Translations under genes and position numbers: made by a program | Shown: positions 34,575 through 53,099 of the stretch, one piece after another | Layout of the letters: every line of letters starts with the position of its first letter | How positions within the stretch are numbered: the stretch's first letter is position 1 | Notes under the pieces: generated by a model | What the model saw: the letters and a program-made list of their open reading frames with translations, nothing else | Databases searched by the model: none | What the model was told of the DNA's origin: nothing | Assembly (NCBI RefSeq): GCF_003545885.1 | Contig: NZ_QHCT01000001.1 | Span: forward strand, 1-64,000 | DNA from: Leptospira stimsonii | Lineage (GTDB): Bacteria; Spirochaetota; Leptospiria; Leptospirales; Leptospiraceae | Direction: 5' to 3' | Length of the DNA: 64,000 bases

Positions 34575-35684
34575 TCACTTCGTAGGTTCGATCGGTTTGA
34601 CGCCGTTTTGATCTCTTCTATATTTCGAGATCGTTTCGTAAGCAAGCTTTCTGACACGATTGATTCCGCCTAACGGACGATGTTCCGGCAAACTGTGCCA
34701 AGGATTGAGAGAAAGGTTTTCACAGAATCGATCTTGTTCGGAGGTTGCAAACTCCTGAACTGGAATTTCAATCTTTGCGACGGAGACAAAAGGAGAATCT
34801 TTTTCGTTCCAATGAACCGCCGGATCTTCCACAGGCATTGCGATCGGATTCCCTTGTTTTTGAATCAGAAACTCGAAACAAGCGGACTTTTCCTTAAGAT
34901 GAGAAATCATCGTTTGACGAAGATAATTTTCCGCGGGAGAATCCGGAAGCTTAAGCTCCTTTGTTTCACAAGGTCGCGCAGAATATTTGACAGCGAGCGA
35001 TTCTTTTCCCAATCGATAAGGAGTCGTACTCCAATAACGAATTTCTAATACGTCTGGAATTTTTTTCCCTCGGATCGAAATGGATTCTTTCAACGCAGTA
35101 AGTTTCCAATTCCAAGGCATTCCGCCGAAAAAATAAGACATCGGTTTTTTTGCAAACGCCGCTTTGAAGAGCGAAAGATATTCTTCCGGTGCGCCCGCCG
35201 GTAGAACCGGGTGATTGATCAAAAGAAAATCCTGAGTTCGTTTTTCGTCTTCCGCCAACTTAGGCCCGTCCACTCCCATCAGCTTGATTCCCATTCCTCG
35301 GATGTCTCCTTCAAAGTCCGGCTTTTTCGTAATCGATCCGTTCGAGAATCGAATCCAGACCGGATACGTTTTAGGAGAATTGAATATACCATATTTAAAT
35401 TCTTCCGGAACCTCTGAGGAAACGCTAAACATGCCCTTCACACAACCGTGTGCAAACGGATGAGCATCTCTCTTTGCCTCTGAACCTTTCGGATATTTTT
35501 CTTTCAAAGAAGAAATCAAAAGGGAAAGCGTTTCTTGAGTAGTATTTTCTTCTCCCGGAAAAACGAACTCCGCACCCGGTTGTGTATCTTGAGGAATCGC
35601 AACTCGAGGCCCTTGTCCGACCCAAAACAACAATACGAGTAAGAATAAAATTCCAACTGTTATAAATCCGATTTTCTTTAACAT
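34575..35684 (-). CDS. Membrane-anchored catalase-like haem protein (y4iL-type)
   Basis: A 369-residue protein. The start chosen is the second of two tandem ATGs, with GGAG six bases upstream. One N-terminal helix (IGFITVGILFLLVLLFWVG) anchors it. The rest is a catalase-type barrel: distal His in DAHPFAHGCVKGMF, the RFSNG segment, RGMGIKLMG, and at the end WHSLPEHRPLGGINRVRK followed by LAY, giving the Arg-x-x-x-Tyr proximal ligand of catalases. Smaller than classical catalase (about 480 or more), it fits the 'catalase-family' group often annotated y4iL-like. Members are haem proteins of peroxide or organic-hydroperoxide metabolism; true catalase activity is unproven here. The hairpin at 35799-35838 is in its leader. 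Confidence 0.82.
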   Translation of the reverse strand: MLKKIGFITVGILFLLVLLFWVGQGPRVAIPQDTQPGAEFVFPGEENTTQETLSLLISSLKEKYPKGSEAKRDAHPFAHGCVKGMFSVSSEVPEEFKYGIFNSPKTYPVWIRFSNGSITKKPDFEGDIRGMGIKLMGVDGPKLAEDEKRTQDFLLINHPVLPAGAPEEYLSLFKAAFAKKPMSYFFGGMPWNWKLTALKESISIRGKKIPDVLEIRYWSTTPYRLGKESLAVKYSARPCETKELKLPDSPAENYLRQTMISHLKEKSACFEFLIQKQGNPIAMPVEDPAVHWNEKDSPFVSVAKIEIPVQEFATSEQDRFCENLSLNPWHSLPEHRPLGGINRVRKLAYETISKYRRDQNGVKPIEPTK

Positions 35685-36368
<684 letters not shown>

Positions 36369-36376
36369 TTCGCTCC

Positions 36377-36970
36377 TTGAAGCAACTCGCGCTCGCAACA
36401 AACAATGCGCACAAAGTAAAAGAGGTAGGTTCCATTCTCGGAGAACTCGGCGTTCAAATTCTTACACCGAAGGATTTGAACGTTTCTTTCGAAGCGGAAG
36501 AAACCGGCTCCACCTTTGCTGAAAACGCACTTATCAAAGCCAGAAAACTTTTTCGTCTAACCAAACTTCCCTCGATTGCCGATGATTCCGGAATTTGTGT
36601 TTCAGCGCTCGACGGAGCTCCGGGAGTTTATTCCGCAAGATTCGGAGGAGAAGGACTGGATGACAAAGGAAGAGCGCTTCTTCTTTTGGATACGTTAAAG
36701 GGGAATCCGAATCGAAACGCTCACTATACTTGCGTAATCGCATACGTGGATGGCAAAATCGAGAAAACGTTTGAAGGTAAATGCGAAGGAATCATCTCCG
36801 AAGAATACGATACCGTTGGACCCTATGGATTTGGCTACGATCCTGTTTTTATCTTTCCATCATTCCAGAAACCCTTTTCCCAAGTTCCGGAGTTGGAAAA
36901 AAACCGGGTTTCCCACCGGAAAGAAGCCTTAAAAGGACTTCTTTCCTTTTTAAAAAGTGATTCGACTTAA
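36377..36970 (+). CDS. rdgB: dITP/XTP pyrophosphatase (RdgB/HAM1 family)
   Basis: A 197-residue protein of normal length. It has the family's nucleotide-binding start (LALATNNAHKVKEVGSILGE), then ETGSTFAENALIKARK, the catalytic acidic loop IADDSGICVSALDGAPGVYS, and GPYGFGYDPVFIFP with the C-terminal SHRKEALKGL. The enzyme hydrolyses non-canonical purine triphosphates (dITP, XTP) to monophosphate and pyrophosphate, keeping them out of DNA. It starts with TTG eight bases after the STAS gene; no closer ATG fits the family start. This pairing with a STAS protein is common enough in Leptospira-like gene order, but no functional link is known. Confidence 0.93.
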   Translation: MKQLALATNNAHKVKEVGSILGELGVQILTPKDLNVSFEAEETGSTFAENALIKARKLFRLTKLPSIADDSGICVSALDGAPGVYSARFGGEGLDDKGRALLLLDTLKGNPNRNAHYTCVIAYVDGKIEKTFEGKCEGIISEEYDTVGPYGFGYDPVFIFPSFQKPFSQVPELEKNRVSHRKEALKGLLSFLKSDST

Positions 36971-36982
36971 TCCTTTGGTATA

Positions 36983-37429
36983 TTAGAATTTCACGATTAT
37001 CGAAAATACTCCGACCAATCCGATCATCGCCCCAAAGATCCATCTCGTCTGTGTTGCTATCATTTTATGTATCTCCGATATTTCCGATTTCATTTCAGAT
37101 CGATGATCGGCAAAATCCGCGCGAAGATCTGCGAACTCCAAGCGAAGTCCTGAAAATTCGGATCGAAGACCTACAAATTCCGAGCTGAGTCTTGAAACGT
37201 TGGATCGGAGATCTGCAAATTCCGATCGCATTCCAGTTATCTCAACTTGAACTTGACTCGCTTCCTTCGAAATTCGATTTTCCAATTTCTCCGTCAAGAT
37301 TTCGGTTGTATTCGCTTGACTGTTTCCAAAGGATTCGTTCAGAAAATCGACGAATTCAACCGTTCCATTCGGACCTAAAACCTCTCCCAAACGTGCGGGA
37401 ATATTTTGTACTAACGCTGGCATAACCAT
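36983..37429 (-). CDS. Coiled-coil protein with C-terminal membrane helix (DUF1640-like)
   Basis: A 148-residue protein. ATG at 37429 has AAGGAG six bases upstream, a strong start. Residues 1-45 are globular (LGEVLGPNGTVEFVDFLNES). Residues about 60-120 are a coiled coil built from seven-residue repeats of the form S-E-F-x-x-L-R: SEFADLR, SEFVGLR, SEFSGLR, LEFADLR. The end is a single membrane helix (WIFGAMIGLVGVFSIIVKF). The layout matches small DUF1640/CCDC90-type proteins, which often occur in several copies per genome. The 3' end converges with rdgB, with 12 bases between stops. Function unknown. Confidence 0.8.
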   Translation of the reverse strand: MVMPALVQNIPARLGEVLGPNGTVEFVDFLNESFGNSQANTTEILTEKLENRISKEASQVQVEITGMRSEFADLRSNVSRLSSEFVGLRSEFSGLRLEFADLRADFADHRSEMKSEISEIHKMIATQTRWIFGAMIGLVGVFSIIVKF

Positions 37430-37712
37430 AGATGGCTCCTTAAATAAATTTCAGGCAAGAATTTTTCTTTCTCCCTAATGATCCCAGTTCCCGTGCGCGC
37501 TCAAAACATTCTTATTTCTGAATATTTTTTATATTCTTCTTAAAATAAATTTTAGAATTCCTTTCCTCCCGAAACGAAGAAAAATATAAAATTTCAATTC
37601 GAGTTATAATTTAAAAAGATAGGAGAACAGAATCGCTAAAAATAAACTTATCATCCGATCTCAAACCGAATTCTCATTTTGAAGATAATTCCAAAATGAA
37701 AGATCGAGCCGA

Positions 37713-39953
37713 TTAGACCGCGTTATTCCAGCTGTGTCTTGCACCTTGGTTCATTGCTTGCTCGCAACGAAGAATATACAAATGTGTGGCTCTATCATCG
37801 ACATTGATTTCTTGCACCTTTCTCATGTATTCTATGCAACTTTCATAATTCTGTTTCATATATTCGAGAACGGCTTTTTCAAAAATAGGCTTTGTATATA
37901 ATTTTAATTCTAGGAGCGAAGGCTCCGAACCGTCCACGATTTCATAGACACAAAGATGATCGCTTTTTCCCTTCACTGTGATCGTATCCAACAAACGATA
38001 ATTGTATTTATCCGGATCCGGAAGTCGATACATCGTTTGTTCGCTGATAATAATTTTAGAACCGTAGATTTTTGTTAAACCTTCGATTCGGGAGGAAACA
38101 TTTACCGCGTCCGATATTACGGTTCCTTCCATCCTTTCATCGCTTCCGATCGTACCCAACATCATTTTTCCATAATGGATTCCGATTCCGATCGTAATCG
38201 GCATATAATTGGATTTAAGCCTGTGCTCGTTATAAGTAATCAGATAATTCTGCATCTCGATCGCCGCATCCACCGCGTTCTCAGGACTTTCCTGAAACAA
38301 GGCCATGATTCCGTCACCGAGATATTTATCTATGTAACCGGAATGGGACTGAATGATCGGGTTCATTCTCTTTAAATAGGAATTGAGAAAGTTAAAATTC
38401 TCCTCCGGAGTCATCTTCTCCGAAAGCTGTGTAAAGGATCGGATATCCGAAAACATAACGGACATTTCTTTTTCTATCTGGTCTCCTAAACTCACTTCTA
38501 AGATGGAATGTTTTCCTAAATTATTTAAGAATTCCTTCGGAACAAAACGAGCGTATGAAGTATAGAGTTTTGTTAATTCTTCATTCTTATTGTATAACTG
38601 TTCGTTTAGAGTTTCGGTTTTGGAATGAATCTGCGAAAAACGAATTGAAAGAGAGAAAGCGATGGAAAATAGAAACAATAAAAATCCCAACTCCATAAAG
38701 GAATTGTGATTAATATAACCCATATATGAAATAAAACCGTGGACGAGGAAAACCAGGAGTATAAAAAAACCGATCAACAAAACCTTACTTTCATATCGAT
38801 TCTTACTTAGATTTCGAACCGTGTGATAAAGTCCGTAGAAAATGGAAAAGAAGATATTCACGATGGAAAGTGGAAGTAGATTCCTCCAAAAAAGTCCTAT
38901 AAAAGCAAACTCGTTTCTCCCCAAAAGGATAGGAATGTAGGAAAGAATAAAACAAACATAAATTACGGATGCGAGAACGATAAAAAGTCCGGAAAGAATT
39001 GAAAGCTTGGATTTAAAAAAATTATGAAAGAATAAAATCATAAAGACGGAGAAAAGAATAATTCCGGATCCGTTCAAGAATTGATTCAACCACGCATCAT
39101 TATAAAACCAATAAGTGATCGTCCTGTAACCGAAAGTTTGCATTGCTCCGAGAAGACAAAGGATTCCGAAGTATAAATAATGCCGTTCGGTCTTTCTAAC
39201 GGAATAAAATAGAAGATGATAAAAACCGCTGAACGCAAAAAAACCGAAAAGGATGGAGGCCCAGATCAAGTGGAGATTGAATCTTTTCCTAATATTCTGC
39301 TCCAATCCTATATAAAAATCAGTTAACGCAAAACCACCCAATCCGCCCGCGCTTCTGATTCTTACCGAAATTACGTTCGGAATTCCTATTTTAACGAGTG
39401 AAGAATCAATCGTATAAACGTCATTCCTCGTATCCGAAACGACGAGATTCCCGTTTTCAGAAATCTCTCCTTTCTTACCGATCAAACGACCGTTGAGAAA
39501 AAATTCATGTGCGTTTTCGATATAAGGAATCATGACAGCGAGATTCTTGCCTTCATATTCGGGTGAAAGAATGAAACTCATCCGAAACCATCCTACTCCG
39601 TCATACTCGTATCCTTCCAAGTGCCAACTCTTAGCTACTTCAAAAAAACTCCAATGAGTATGGAAGTAATTCGGCATGGAATAGGAAGTGTCATCCAATG
39701 CCTTGAAATACCAGCTTCCATTCATCGAATAGTCCCGATCGGGAGAATTCATTTTTAACGTTCCGAGTTCTACCTGGGCTTTTAACTCAGGAGAAAAAAA
39801 CGAGATAAGAAGGAAAAGTAAGAATGAAAGAAAGAATCCGGAAGCGATTCCATCGGGAAATAGAAGACCACGATTTCTGTTTGATTTTGTTCGGGGACAA
39901 AGAGGTCGTTTTTTTTCTACATGGTCTACGAAAGTAGGCTGGTTCGAATTCAT
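37713..39953 (-). CDS. Adenylate cyclase with 7TMR-DISM-type sensor
   Basis: A 746-residue membrane protein. Residues about 60-260 form an exported galactose-binding-like DISM extracellular domain (HEFFLNGRLIGKKGEIS, NVISVRIRSAGG). Seven membrane helices follow (about 270-470). Then the class III cyclase domain: MFSDIRSFTQLSEKMTP (first metal Asp), IDKYLGDGIMALF (second Asp and the Lys that favours ATP), DAVNVSSRIEGL (Asn and Arg of the transition state). A C-terminal helix repeat (YMKQNYESCIEYMRKVQEIN) is TPR-like. It should sense a small extracellular ligand and make cAMP. The family is abundant in Leptospira. Stands alone between two gaps. Confidence 0.92.
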   Translation of the reverse strand: MNSNQPTFVDHVEKKRPLCPRTKSNRNRGLLFPDGIASGFFLSFLLFLLISFFSPELKAQVELGTLKMNSPDRDYSMNGSWYFKALDDTSYSMPNYFHTHWSFFEVAKSWHLEGYEYDGVGWFRMSFILSPEYEGKNLAVMIPYIENAHEFFLNGRLIGKKGEISENGNLVVSDTRNDVYTIDSSLVKIGIPNVISVRIRSAGGLGGFALTDFYIGLEQNIRKRFNLHLIWASILFGFFAFSGFYHLLFYSVRKTERHYLYFGILCLLGAMQTFGYRTITYWFYNDAWLNQFLNGSGIILFSVFMILFFHNFFKSKLSILSGLFIVLASVIYVCFILSYIPILLGRNEFAFIGLFWRNLLPLSIVNIFFSIFYGLYHTVRNLSKNRYESKVLLIGFFILLVFLVHGFISYMGYINHNSFMELGFLLFLFSIAFSLSIRFSQIHSKTETLNEQLYNKNEELTKLYTSYARFVPKEFLNNLGKHSILEVSLGDQIEKEMSVMFSDIRSFTQLSEKMTPEENFNFLNSYLKRMNPIIQSHSGYIDKYLGDGIMALFQESPENAVDAAIEMQNYLITYNEHRLKSNYMPITIGIGIHYGKMMLGTIGSDERMEGTVISDAVNVSSRIEGLTKIYGSKIIISEQTMYRLPDPDKYNYRLLDTITVKGKSDHLCVYEIVDGSEPSLLELKLYTKPIFEKAVLEYMKQNYESCIEYMRKVQEINVDDRATHLYILRCEQAMNQGARHSWNNAV

Positions 39954-40317
39954 TATTTTTAATTCTTATTCCGATTTTAAGCAAATAAGATAAAAAGAGA
40001 AAATTCTAAAATTCGAATTGGAACGTATCGGTTGATTCTAAAGAATCATCTTTGCTCTTTTTATCTTTATCGAATTGTAAATAAATTTCATACAAAAGCG
40101 ACTGCATTTATAAATGAGTTTTGAACAGAATCCATTTCGCATTAATACTTATAAGTTTGCAACTCGCCGCGTAATGAAATGGAAAGAGTGTGTTTTAACT
40201 AAGACGACTTGAAATGTGGATGGAATAAAAAGGCCTATTCCGATGTTTCGAAATAGGCTTTGATTCGTACGATTCGAAAAATCGAATCGAAAATACGGGA
40301 AGAATTCTAAAAACGAA
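39954..40317. other. Non-coding gap with ybiT terminator and cyclase promoter region
   Basis: No gene is supported. The right end holds the ybiT terminator (40226-40263). The left part, AT-rich, presumably holds the cyclase promoter on the minus strand, though no clear -35/-10 pair is visible. Confidence 0.5.
40226..40263 (-). terminator. Rho-independent terminator of ybiT
   Basis: On the minus strand, AAAGCCTATTTCGAA, a short loop and a matching TTCCGATA-type arm form a long hairpin with one bulge (arms AAAGCCTATTTCGA / TCGGAATAGGCCTTT), directly followed by TTTTTATT. It lies about 55-90 bases after the stop of ybiT, the expected position. Confidence 0.8.
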
Positions 40318-41964
<1,647 letters not shown>

Positions 41965-42063
41965 GCCAGGGGGAGAATCATGACCATGATTTTCAAGGTA
42001 GGGTTTTTTGCCAAGAAAAAGGAGAATCAAGAAGTTTCGAAATTCTACCGAAGGTTAGAGTGT

Positions 42064-43920
42064 ATGCGCTCCAAACTTCGATCCATTCTTCCTCTGATTC
42101 TAAGTTTCCCGTTCCTTACGGGTCTTCAAGCCGAAGACAAAATCTTTACGGGAAAGATTCTTCAATTCGGAAAATTATTGAGCACGGAGAACGCATTCAT
42201 TCCGATCGAGTCGAACGAAATCACAGCCGAACTTTCCAAACTCAACGACAAGACCGTTCGAATTCTTTGCAACATGAAGGGTTCTACGTGCAATCCGATC
42301 CGTTATGAAATCCATCCTTTTCTCAATGAGAGCGAGATCAAACCTTGGACGATCAAAAAAATTCCCGATTACGTAAATCATAATATCTTTGCATTCAATC
42401 CGACCGCGTCTCCGGACGGGAAACATCTTTTCTGGACCGCTTATATCAAAAGAGGTAAATCCGGAACTCAGAAGATTTGGTATTCCAAACTCGATGAAAG
42501 AGGATTTTGGGAAGACGGAAAAGAAATGGGTTCTCCCCTAAACAACGAGATGCCTTCCGCAGTGATCTCCGCCCTTCCCGGCGGAAACGAACTATTCGTC
42601 TTCGGAACGTTTGGCGAAAAGGAATTGTTGGACGAACTCGGAAAAGAATTCGAATCCAAAGGAGAAGCCGCGGCCCGTTCTTCCAAAAATTCGAACGAAT
42701 ACAGAAAGAAGATCGATGAACTCAGAAACGAATACGACGACAAATCAAAACAGATCACAAGAAGAGTTCCTTTGTACAAAAGTTTTAAGGAGAAGGATTC
42801 TTGGTCGAAGCCAAGTATATTAAAATTTCCTGATTTTTATAATTTATATAGAAAGAAAAACGATTCCAGCCAGGAAGTTTTCGGTGGCTCCACACTTTCT
42901 TCTTCGGGAAGAATTTTGATCTATTCTTCCCAACACAAGGATGCAAAAGGAAAACTCGATCTCTACGTGAGCAAAATGTTATCGGACGGAACCTTTCCTC
43001 TCGGAATGAATCTAGGAGAAGTGATCAATTCCGAACACGAAGAGATGGCGCCGTTTCTAGCGAGCGACGATCGAACTCTTTATTTTTCTAGCGACGGACA
43101 CAAAGGTCTTTCCATCTACATGACAAGAAGAATCGGAGAAGGTTGGGACCAATGGACCAAACCGACCGAGGTTTCCGAAAATCTGAAAGGTGTGAATTTC
43201 TTTTCTATTCCGGCAAACAGCGACTGGGCTTATATAAGCAAAGAAGGACAGTTGTTTATGGCGTATCTTCCGAAGGAGATGCGACCTGACAAAGTCGTCG
43301 TGGTCAACGGAAAAGTAGTCGACACGGATGGAAAACCCCTATCTGCCGATATATATTATGAATCCTTAAAGTCCCATGAAAAAATTGGAAGCGCTAAAAG
43401 TGATCCGGCCACAGGAAACTTTTCCATCGTCCTTCCGTTCGGAGAAAACTACGGATTTTACGCGCAAAAGAAAGGATATCTCCCCGTTTCCCAAAATCTG
43501 AATTTGAGTTCTCGAAAAAAAATTCCAGATAACGTGGAAGTCGTATTACAATTACCACCGATCCAAGAGCGTGGTACGATTCAGATCAATAACTTATTTT
43601 TTGAATCGAAAAGTTTTCAGATCGCTCCCGAGTCCGCCCCGGAATTGGACAGACTCGCAGAAATCGTAAAAGAAAATCCGGAAATCGAAATTCAGATCGA
43701 AGGACATACCGATAACGTGGGTAAGAAAAAGGACAATCTCCTGCTTTCCGAAAAACGCGCGTTAGCTGTGGCGGAGTATCTTTCCAAGAGACATTCGATT
43801 CCTATGCAAAGAATCCAGACTCGCGGTTTTGGAGACAGTGTTCCTCTCAATAAGAATGATTCCGATGAAGGTCGAAGGAAGAATCGAAGAGTGAATTTTA
43901 CGATCTTGAAGAAGAAGTGA
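42064..43920 (+). CDS. OmpA-family outer-membrane protein with PD40-like and carboxypeptidase-regulatory-like domains
   Basis: A 618-residue protein; start chosen at ATG 42064, which has a normal signal (LRSILPLILSFPFLTGLQA); earlier in-frame codons lack one. Residues about 90-430 look like a PD40/TolB-type beta propeller (ASPDGKHLFWTAYIKRG, FLASDDRTLYFSSDGHKG). About 435-510 is a carboxypeptidase-regulatory-like/Ig fold (VVVVNGKVVDTDGKPLSA). The last 110 residues are a complete OmpA-C domain with IQIEGHTDNVG and SDEGRRKNRRVNF, the Asp/Arg pair that binds diaminopimelate of peptidoglycan. It is divergent from ybiT, a 110-base shared control region. It should tie outer membrane to the cell wall. 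Confidence 0.9.
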   Translation: MRSKLRSILPLILSFPFLTGLQAEDKIFTGKILQFGKLLSTENAFIPIESNEITAELSKLNDKTVRILCNMKGSTCNPIRYEIHPFLNESEIKPWTIKKIPDYVNHNIFAFNPTASPDGKHLFWTAYIKRGKSGTQKIWYSKLDERGFWEDGKEMGSPLNNEMPSAVISALPGGNELFVFGTFGEKELLDELGKEFESKGEAAARSSKNSNEYRKKIDELRNEYDDKSKQITRRVPLYKSFKEKDSWSKPSILKFPDFYNLYRKKNDSSQEVFGGSTLSSSGRILIYSSQHKDAKGKLDLYVSKMLSDGTFPLGMNLGEVINSEHEEMAPFLASDDRTLYFSSDGHKGLSIYMTRRIGEGWDQWTKPTEVSENLKGVNFFSIPANSDWAYISKEGQLFMAYLPKEMRPDKVVVVNGKVVDTDGKPLSADIYYESLKSHEKIGSAKSDPATGNFSIVLPFGENYGFYAQKKGYLPVSQNLNLSSRKKIPDNVEVVLQLPPIQERGTIQINNLFFESKSFQIAPESAPELDRLAEIVKENPEIEIQIEGHTDNVGKKKDNLLLSEKRALAVAEYLSKRHSIPMQRIQTRGFGDSVPLNKNDSDEGRRKNRRVNFTILKKK

Positions 43921-44593
43921 AAAAATAGGGAGTTCCCGCACTTGTTTTCTTTTCAAAATAGTTTTTGTCAAAGAAGCCTTTTCTGTGAAGAGAGAAAAGG
44001 TAGGAACTCCTAAAAATTTTCAAAATGTTCTTAGAATTCGTCTTCGTTTGTTTCTGAATTGAAACGGAGTGTTCATGGAGTTCCGACCTGATTTATAGTC
44101 CAGAAAGAAAAGTCCGTTTTTTAAGGGAGTTCCCGCATTCGTTGTTTCTTCAAAATAGTTTTCCGAAAAGAATCCCGCTTCGCCTGAGAAATCGGAAAAA
44201 AAGGAACTCCTCATTTTTATCAAGGATCGATTTGAATCTCTGATCGAGACGTTCTTAAAATTCGGATGAGGTTCCGCTTCCCCTCCAAATTCGATTTTTA
44301 AGTGAATATCTCAATAAAAAACTCCGGAGTTCCGACCTGAATTCAACCTCAAAGCAAGGATTCCCTTTTTAGGAGTTCCCACATCGATTGATTAAAATTC
44401 AATTGAAATTCCTTGAAAAACAATTTGTCGGAGTTCCTACAAAACGCCGCTCTATAAAAATCATTTGACAAAATCGGTGAAAAGGTTTTCGAACCAAGGC
44501 TCGGAAACTCGTTCGAAAGAATTCTAATACTTTACAAGGAATCTACCGTTTCTATTGTCTTTCTCTGAGATCAACAGAGATATAGAGGAAACG
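43921..44593. other. Repeat-rich non-coding gap
   Basis: No coding frame is convincing in 670 bases. It holds the repeat array described separately and, near its right end, a perfect TTGACA at 44465-44470 without a clear -10 partner, a weak candidate for the PBP gene promoter. Confidence 0.6.
43928..44440. repeat. Array of GGAGTTCC-ended intergenic repeats
   Basis: Eight GGAGTTCC/GGAACTCC cores within 513 bases. Two unit types alternate. Type Q (43928-44012 and 44125-44212): starts GGGAGTTCCCGCA, continues with TTCAAAATAGTTTT, ends with GGAACTCCT in reverse sense. Type P (44077-44141 and 44326-44386): starts GGAGTTCCGACCTGA, runs through a CC..AAG..T-rich middle and ends GGAGTTCCC. A last core is at 44427-44440. 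Each core is near-palindromic (arms GGA/TCC around GT) so units may fold as hairpins. Similar cores lie at 54836, 55025, 55155 and 57861, always in gaps. Probably a dispersed Leptospira non-coding repeat family. Confidence 0.75.
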
Positions 44594-50458
<5,865 letters not shown>

Positions 50459-50481
50459 ATTTAGAAAATTCTAATTTACTT

Positions 50482-51513
<1,032 letters not shown>

Positions 51514-51776
51514 GAACGATTCCTCGTAAATGAATCCGCCCCGATTCACACCACGTCGACACACTTCTCTTCAATTTTTAAAATAGGATTTCTATACTTT
51601 TGCAAATTATAGATTTTTGTTTTTATTACAAATGTGATCTGAATTCGTAAGAATAAATCCCCTTTTTTTGAAAGAGTTTTTTCTTTCTAAATCGAACCCT
51701 AAAACGTTAAATCGAATTGCAGGAATTAGCCAATATGCTAAGATTCCCCGATACCGGTTGTAAACCGATCCAGAGT
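51514..51776. other. Non-coding gap before the outer-membrane protein gene
   Basis: An AT-rich stretch with no gene. TTGCAA (about 51599-51604) and TTATTA 17 bases later form a poor promoter match upstream of the outer-membrane protein gene. No clear terminator of lpxK. Confidence 0.35.
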
Positions 51777-53099
51777 ATGAAAAAAATTATTTCACTATCC
51801 TTATCAGTATTTCTTTTTACGAATCTATCTCTCGGTAGCGAAACGATTCTTCTTAAATCCGGAGACAAATTGGAAGGTTCGATCGTATCCCAGGACAAGG
51901 AATCCGTAACCTTCAAGCTCGCGGATGGGAACACAAAAGTGTATCCTAAGTCTGCGATCCGAAAAATTTCCTTTGCAAAGATCGTCGAACCGACTCCCGT
52001 AAAAAAAGAACCTCAGGTTTCCGAGCAGGAAAAGAAAATCAAAGAGGACAAAGAACTTGCGGAAAAACAAAAATTAGAGGACGAGAAACTCAAAGCGAAG
52101 GAAGAGAAACTTAAAAAAAGAGAAGAGCAACTCGCAAAGGCGAAACGCCATTATCTAGAAGGATCTTTTGGAGTCGGAGGCGGAGAGAATCAATCGGAAC
52201 TCCGTCCATTTTTTCAGACAGTGCAACTCGCAGGACTTCTTTTTAGTAGCGGGGGTCAAGTGGAACTACAATCCACTCCGTATCGAAGCAAGAATCATAG
52301 TTCCACGACCCGCTTATTTTACGCATGGAACCGTTTTACTTTCGAGATCCGGGGAACAGAGGCAAAGGGCAATTTAGACGTCGGTGGATTCCAAACCCTT
52401 TCCTACGGAGGAGGCAGTGGTTCCTCTTCTACCCCCGAGAGAGCTACAAATATTCTTTTAGGAAACGGAACGACCAAGTTTCAGAAAATTTCTTCCAGAA
52501 TCGGTTTTACTCCGTATCCGCACCCGGTGTTGGATCTTCAAATCTTGGGAGGGATTGAAAGAATCTGGACTAAAACTTCTCAGGAAGTCGACAGCCTCGG
52601 GGGTATCACCCCTACAGGGATCAATCCCAACCGAGTGAGTTATCGAGAAACGAGCAATCCGTTCAAAGGTTATAGTTTTGGAATCGGATTCGAGTGGAAA
52701 TTTTTGGAACGATTCACGCTCCAAGGACAACTCCTCCGTTTGGATATGCGAGGTCCTTCCTCCTTTCAAAGCAACGAGTTTCGATTCGAAGTCGCTCCGT
52801 TGAAATTCAGCCAATTCGGTTTAGACTATCAATGGAGATCGACAGGGACGGAAGTGAATCTAAAGTTCTCCGCAAAGATCAAGGGAGACGTAAGCTTATT
52901 CGTGGAAGCAAGCAATCTAACTCTCAAAAATAAATTGCAGTCCGGTTATATAACGGAAAACGAAGGTAGCGGGAATACGGATCCCTCACAGATCTTACTC
53001 AAGGTTTTCGCGCCTCAAATTTTAATTCCGATCTTATTGGATTCGAAGACGGTCTTGACCTACGTTCAGGTGGGCGCGAACTATCGTTTTAATTTTTGA
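51777..53099 (+). CDS. Outer-membrane beta-barrel protein with N-terminal SpoVR-free 'LLKSGDKLEG' domain
   Basis: A 440-residue protein from ATG 51777 (signal IISLSLSVFLFTNLSLG). Residues about 22-65 form a small beta domain (ETILLKSGDKLEGSIVSQ then VTFKLADGNTKVYPKS), a type seen in several Leptospira membrane proteins (I recall a family named after LA_0442/LA_0875, unverified). Residues 80-140 are a Lys/Glu coiled coil (KLKAKEEKLKKREEQLAK). The remaining 300 residues are alternating strands with aromatic edges and a final YVQVGANYRFNF, a typical closing strand, so a beta barrel. Function unknown. Its 3' end overlaps the convergent Cdd1-like gene by 19 bases. Confidence 0.8.
   Translation: MKKIISLSLSVFLFTNLSLGSETILLKSGDKLEGSIVSQDKESVTFKLADGNTKVYPKSAIRKISFAKIVEPTPVKKEPQVSEQEKKIKEDKELAEKQKLEDEKLKAKEEKLKKREEQLAKAKRHYLEGSFGVGGGENQSELRPFFQTVQLAGLLFSSGGQVELQSTPYRSKNHSSTTRLFYAWNRFTFEIRGTEAKGNLDVGGFQTLSYGGGSGSSSTPERATNILLGNGTTKFQKISSRIGFTPYPHPVLDLQILGGIERIWTKTSQEVDSLGGITPTGINPNRVSYRETSNPFKGYSFGIGFEWKFLERFTLQGQLLRLDMRGPSSFQSNEFRFEVAPLKFSQFGLDYQWRSTGTEVNLKFSAKIKGDVSLFVEASNLTLKNKLQSGYITENEGSGNTDPSQILLKVFAPQILIPILLDSKTVLTYVQVGANYRFNF

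Noticed and set aside
37675..37698. Hairpin after the cyclase gene as a terminator
   Set aside because: Stem CATTTTG/CAAAATG is short and AT-rich with no T-run on the minus strand; not listed as a feature.
44020..44223. 67-codon minus-strand frame in the repeat gap
   Set aside because: Built from the repeat units themselves; no independent support.
43928..44440. CRISPR array
   Set aside because: Units of 60-90 bases alternate in type and their intervals are not uniform spacers; no cas genes near. It is a dispersed-type repeat.
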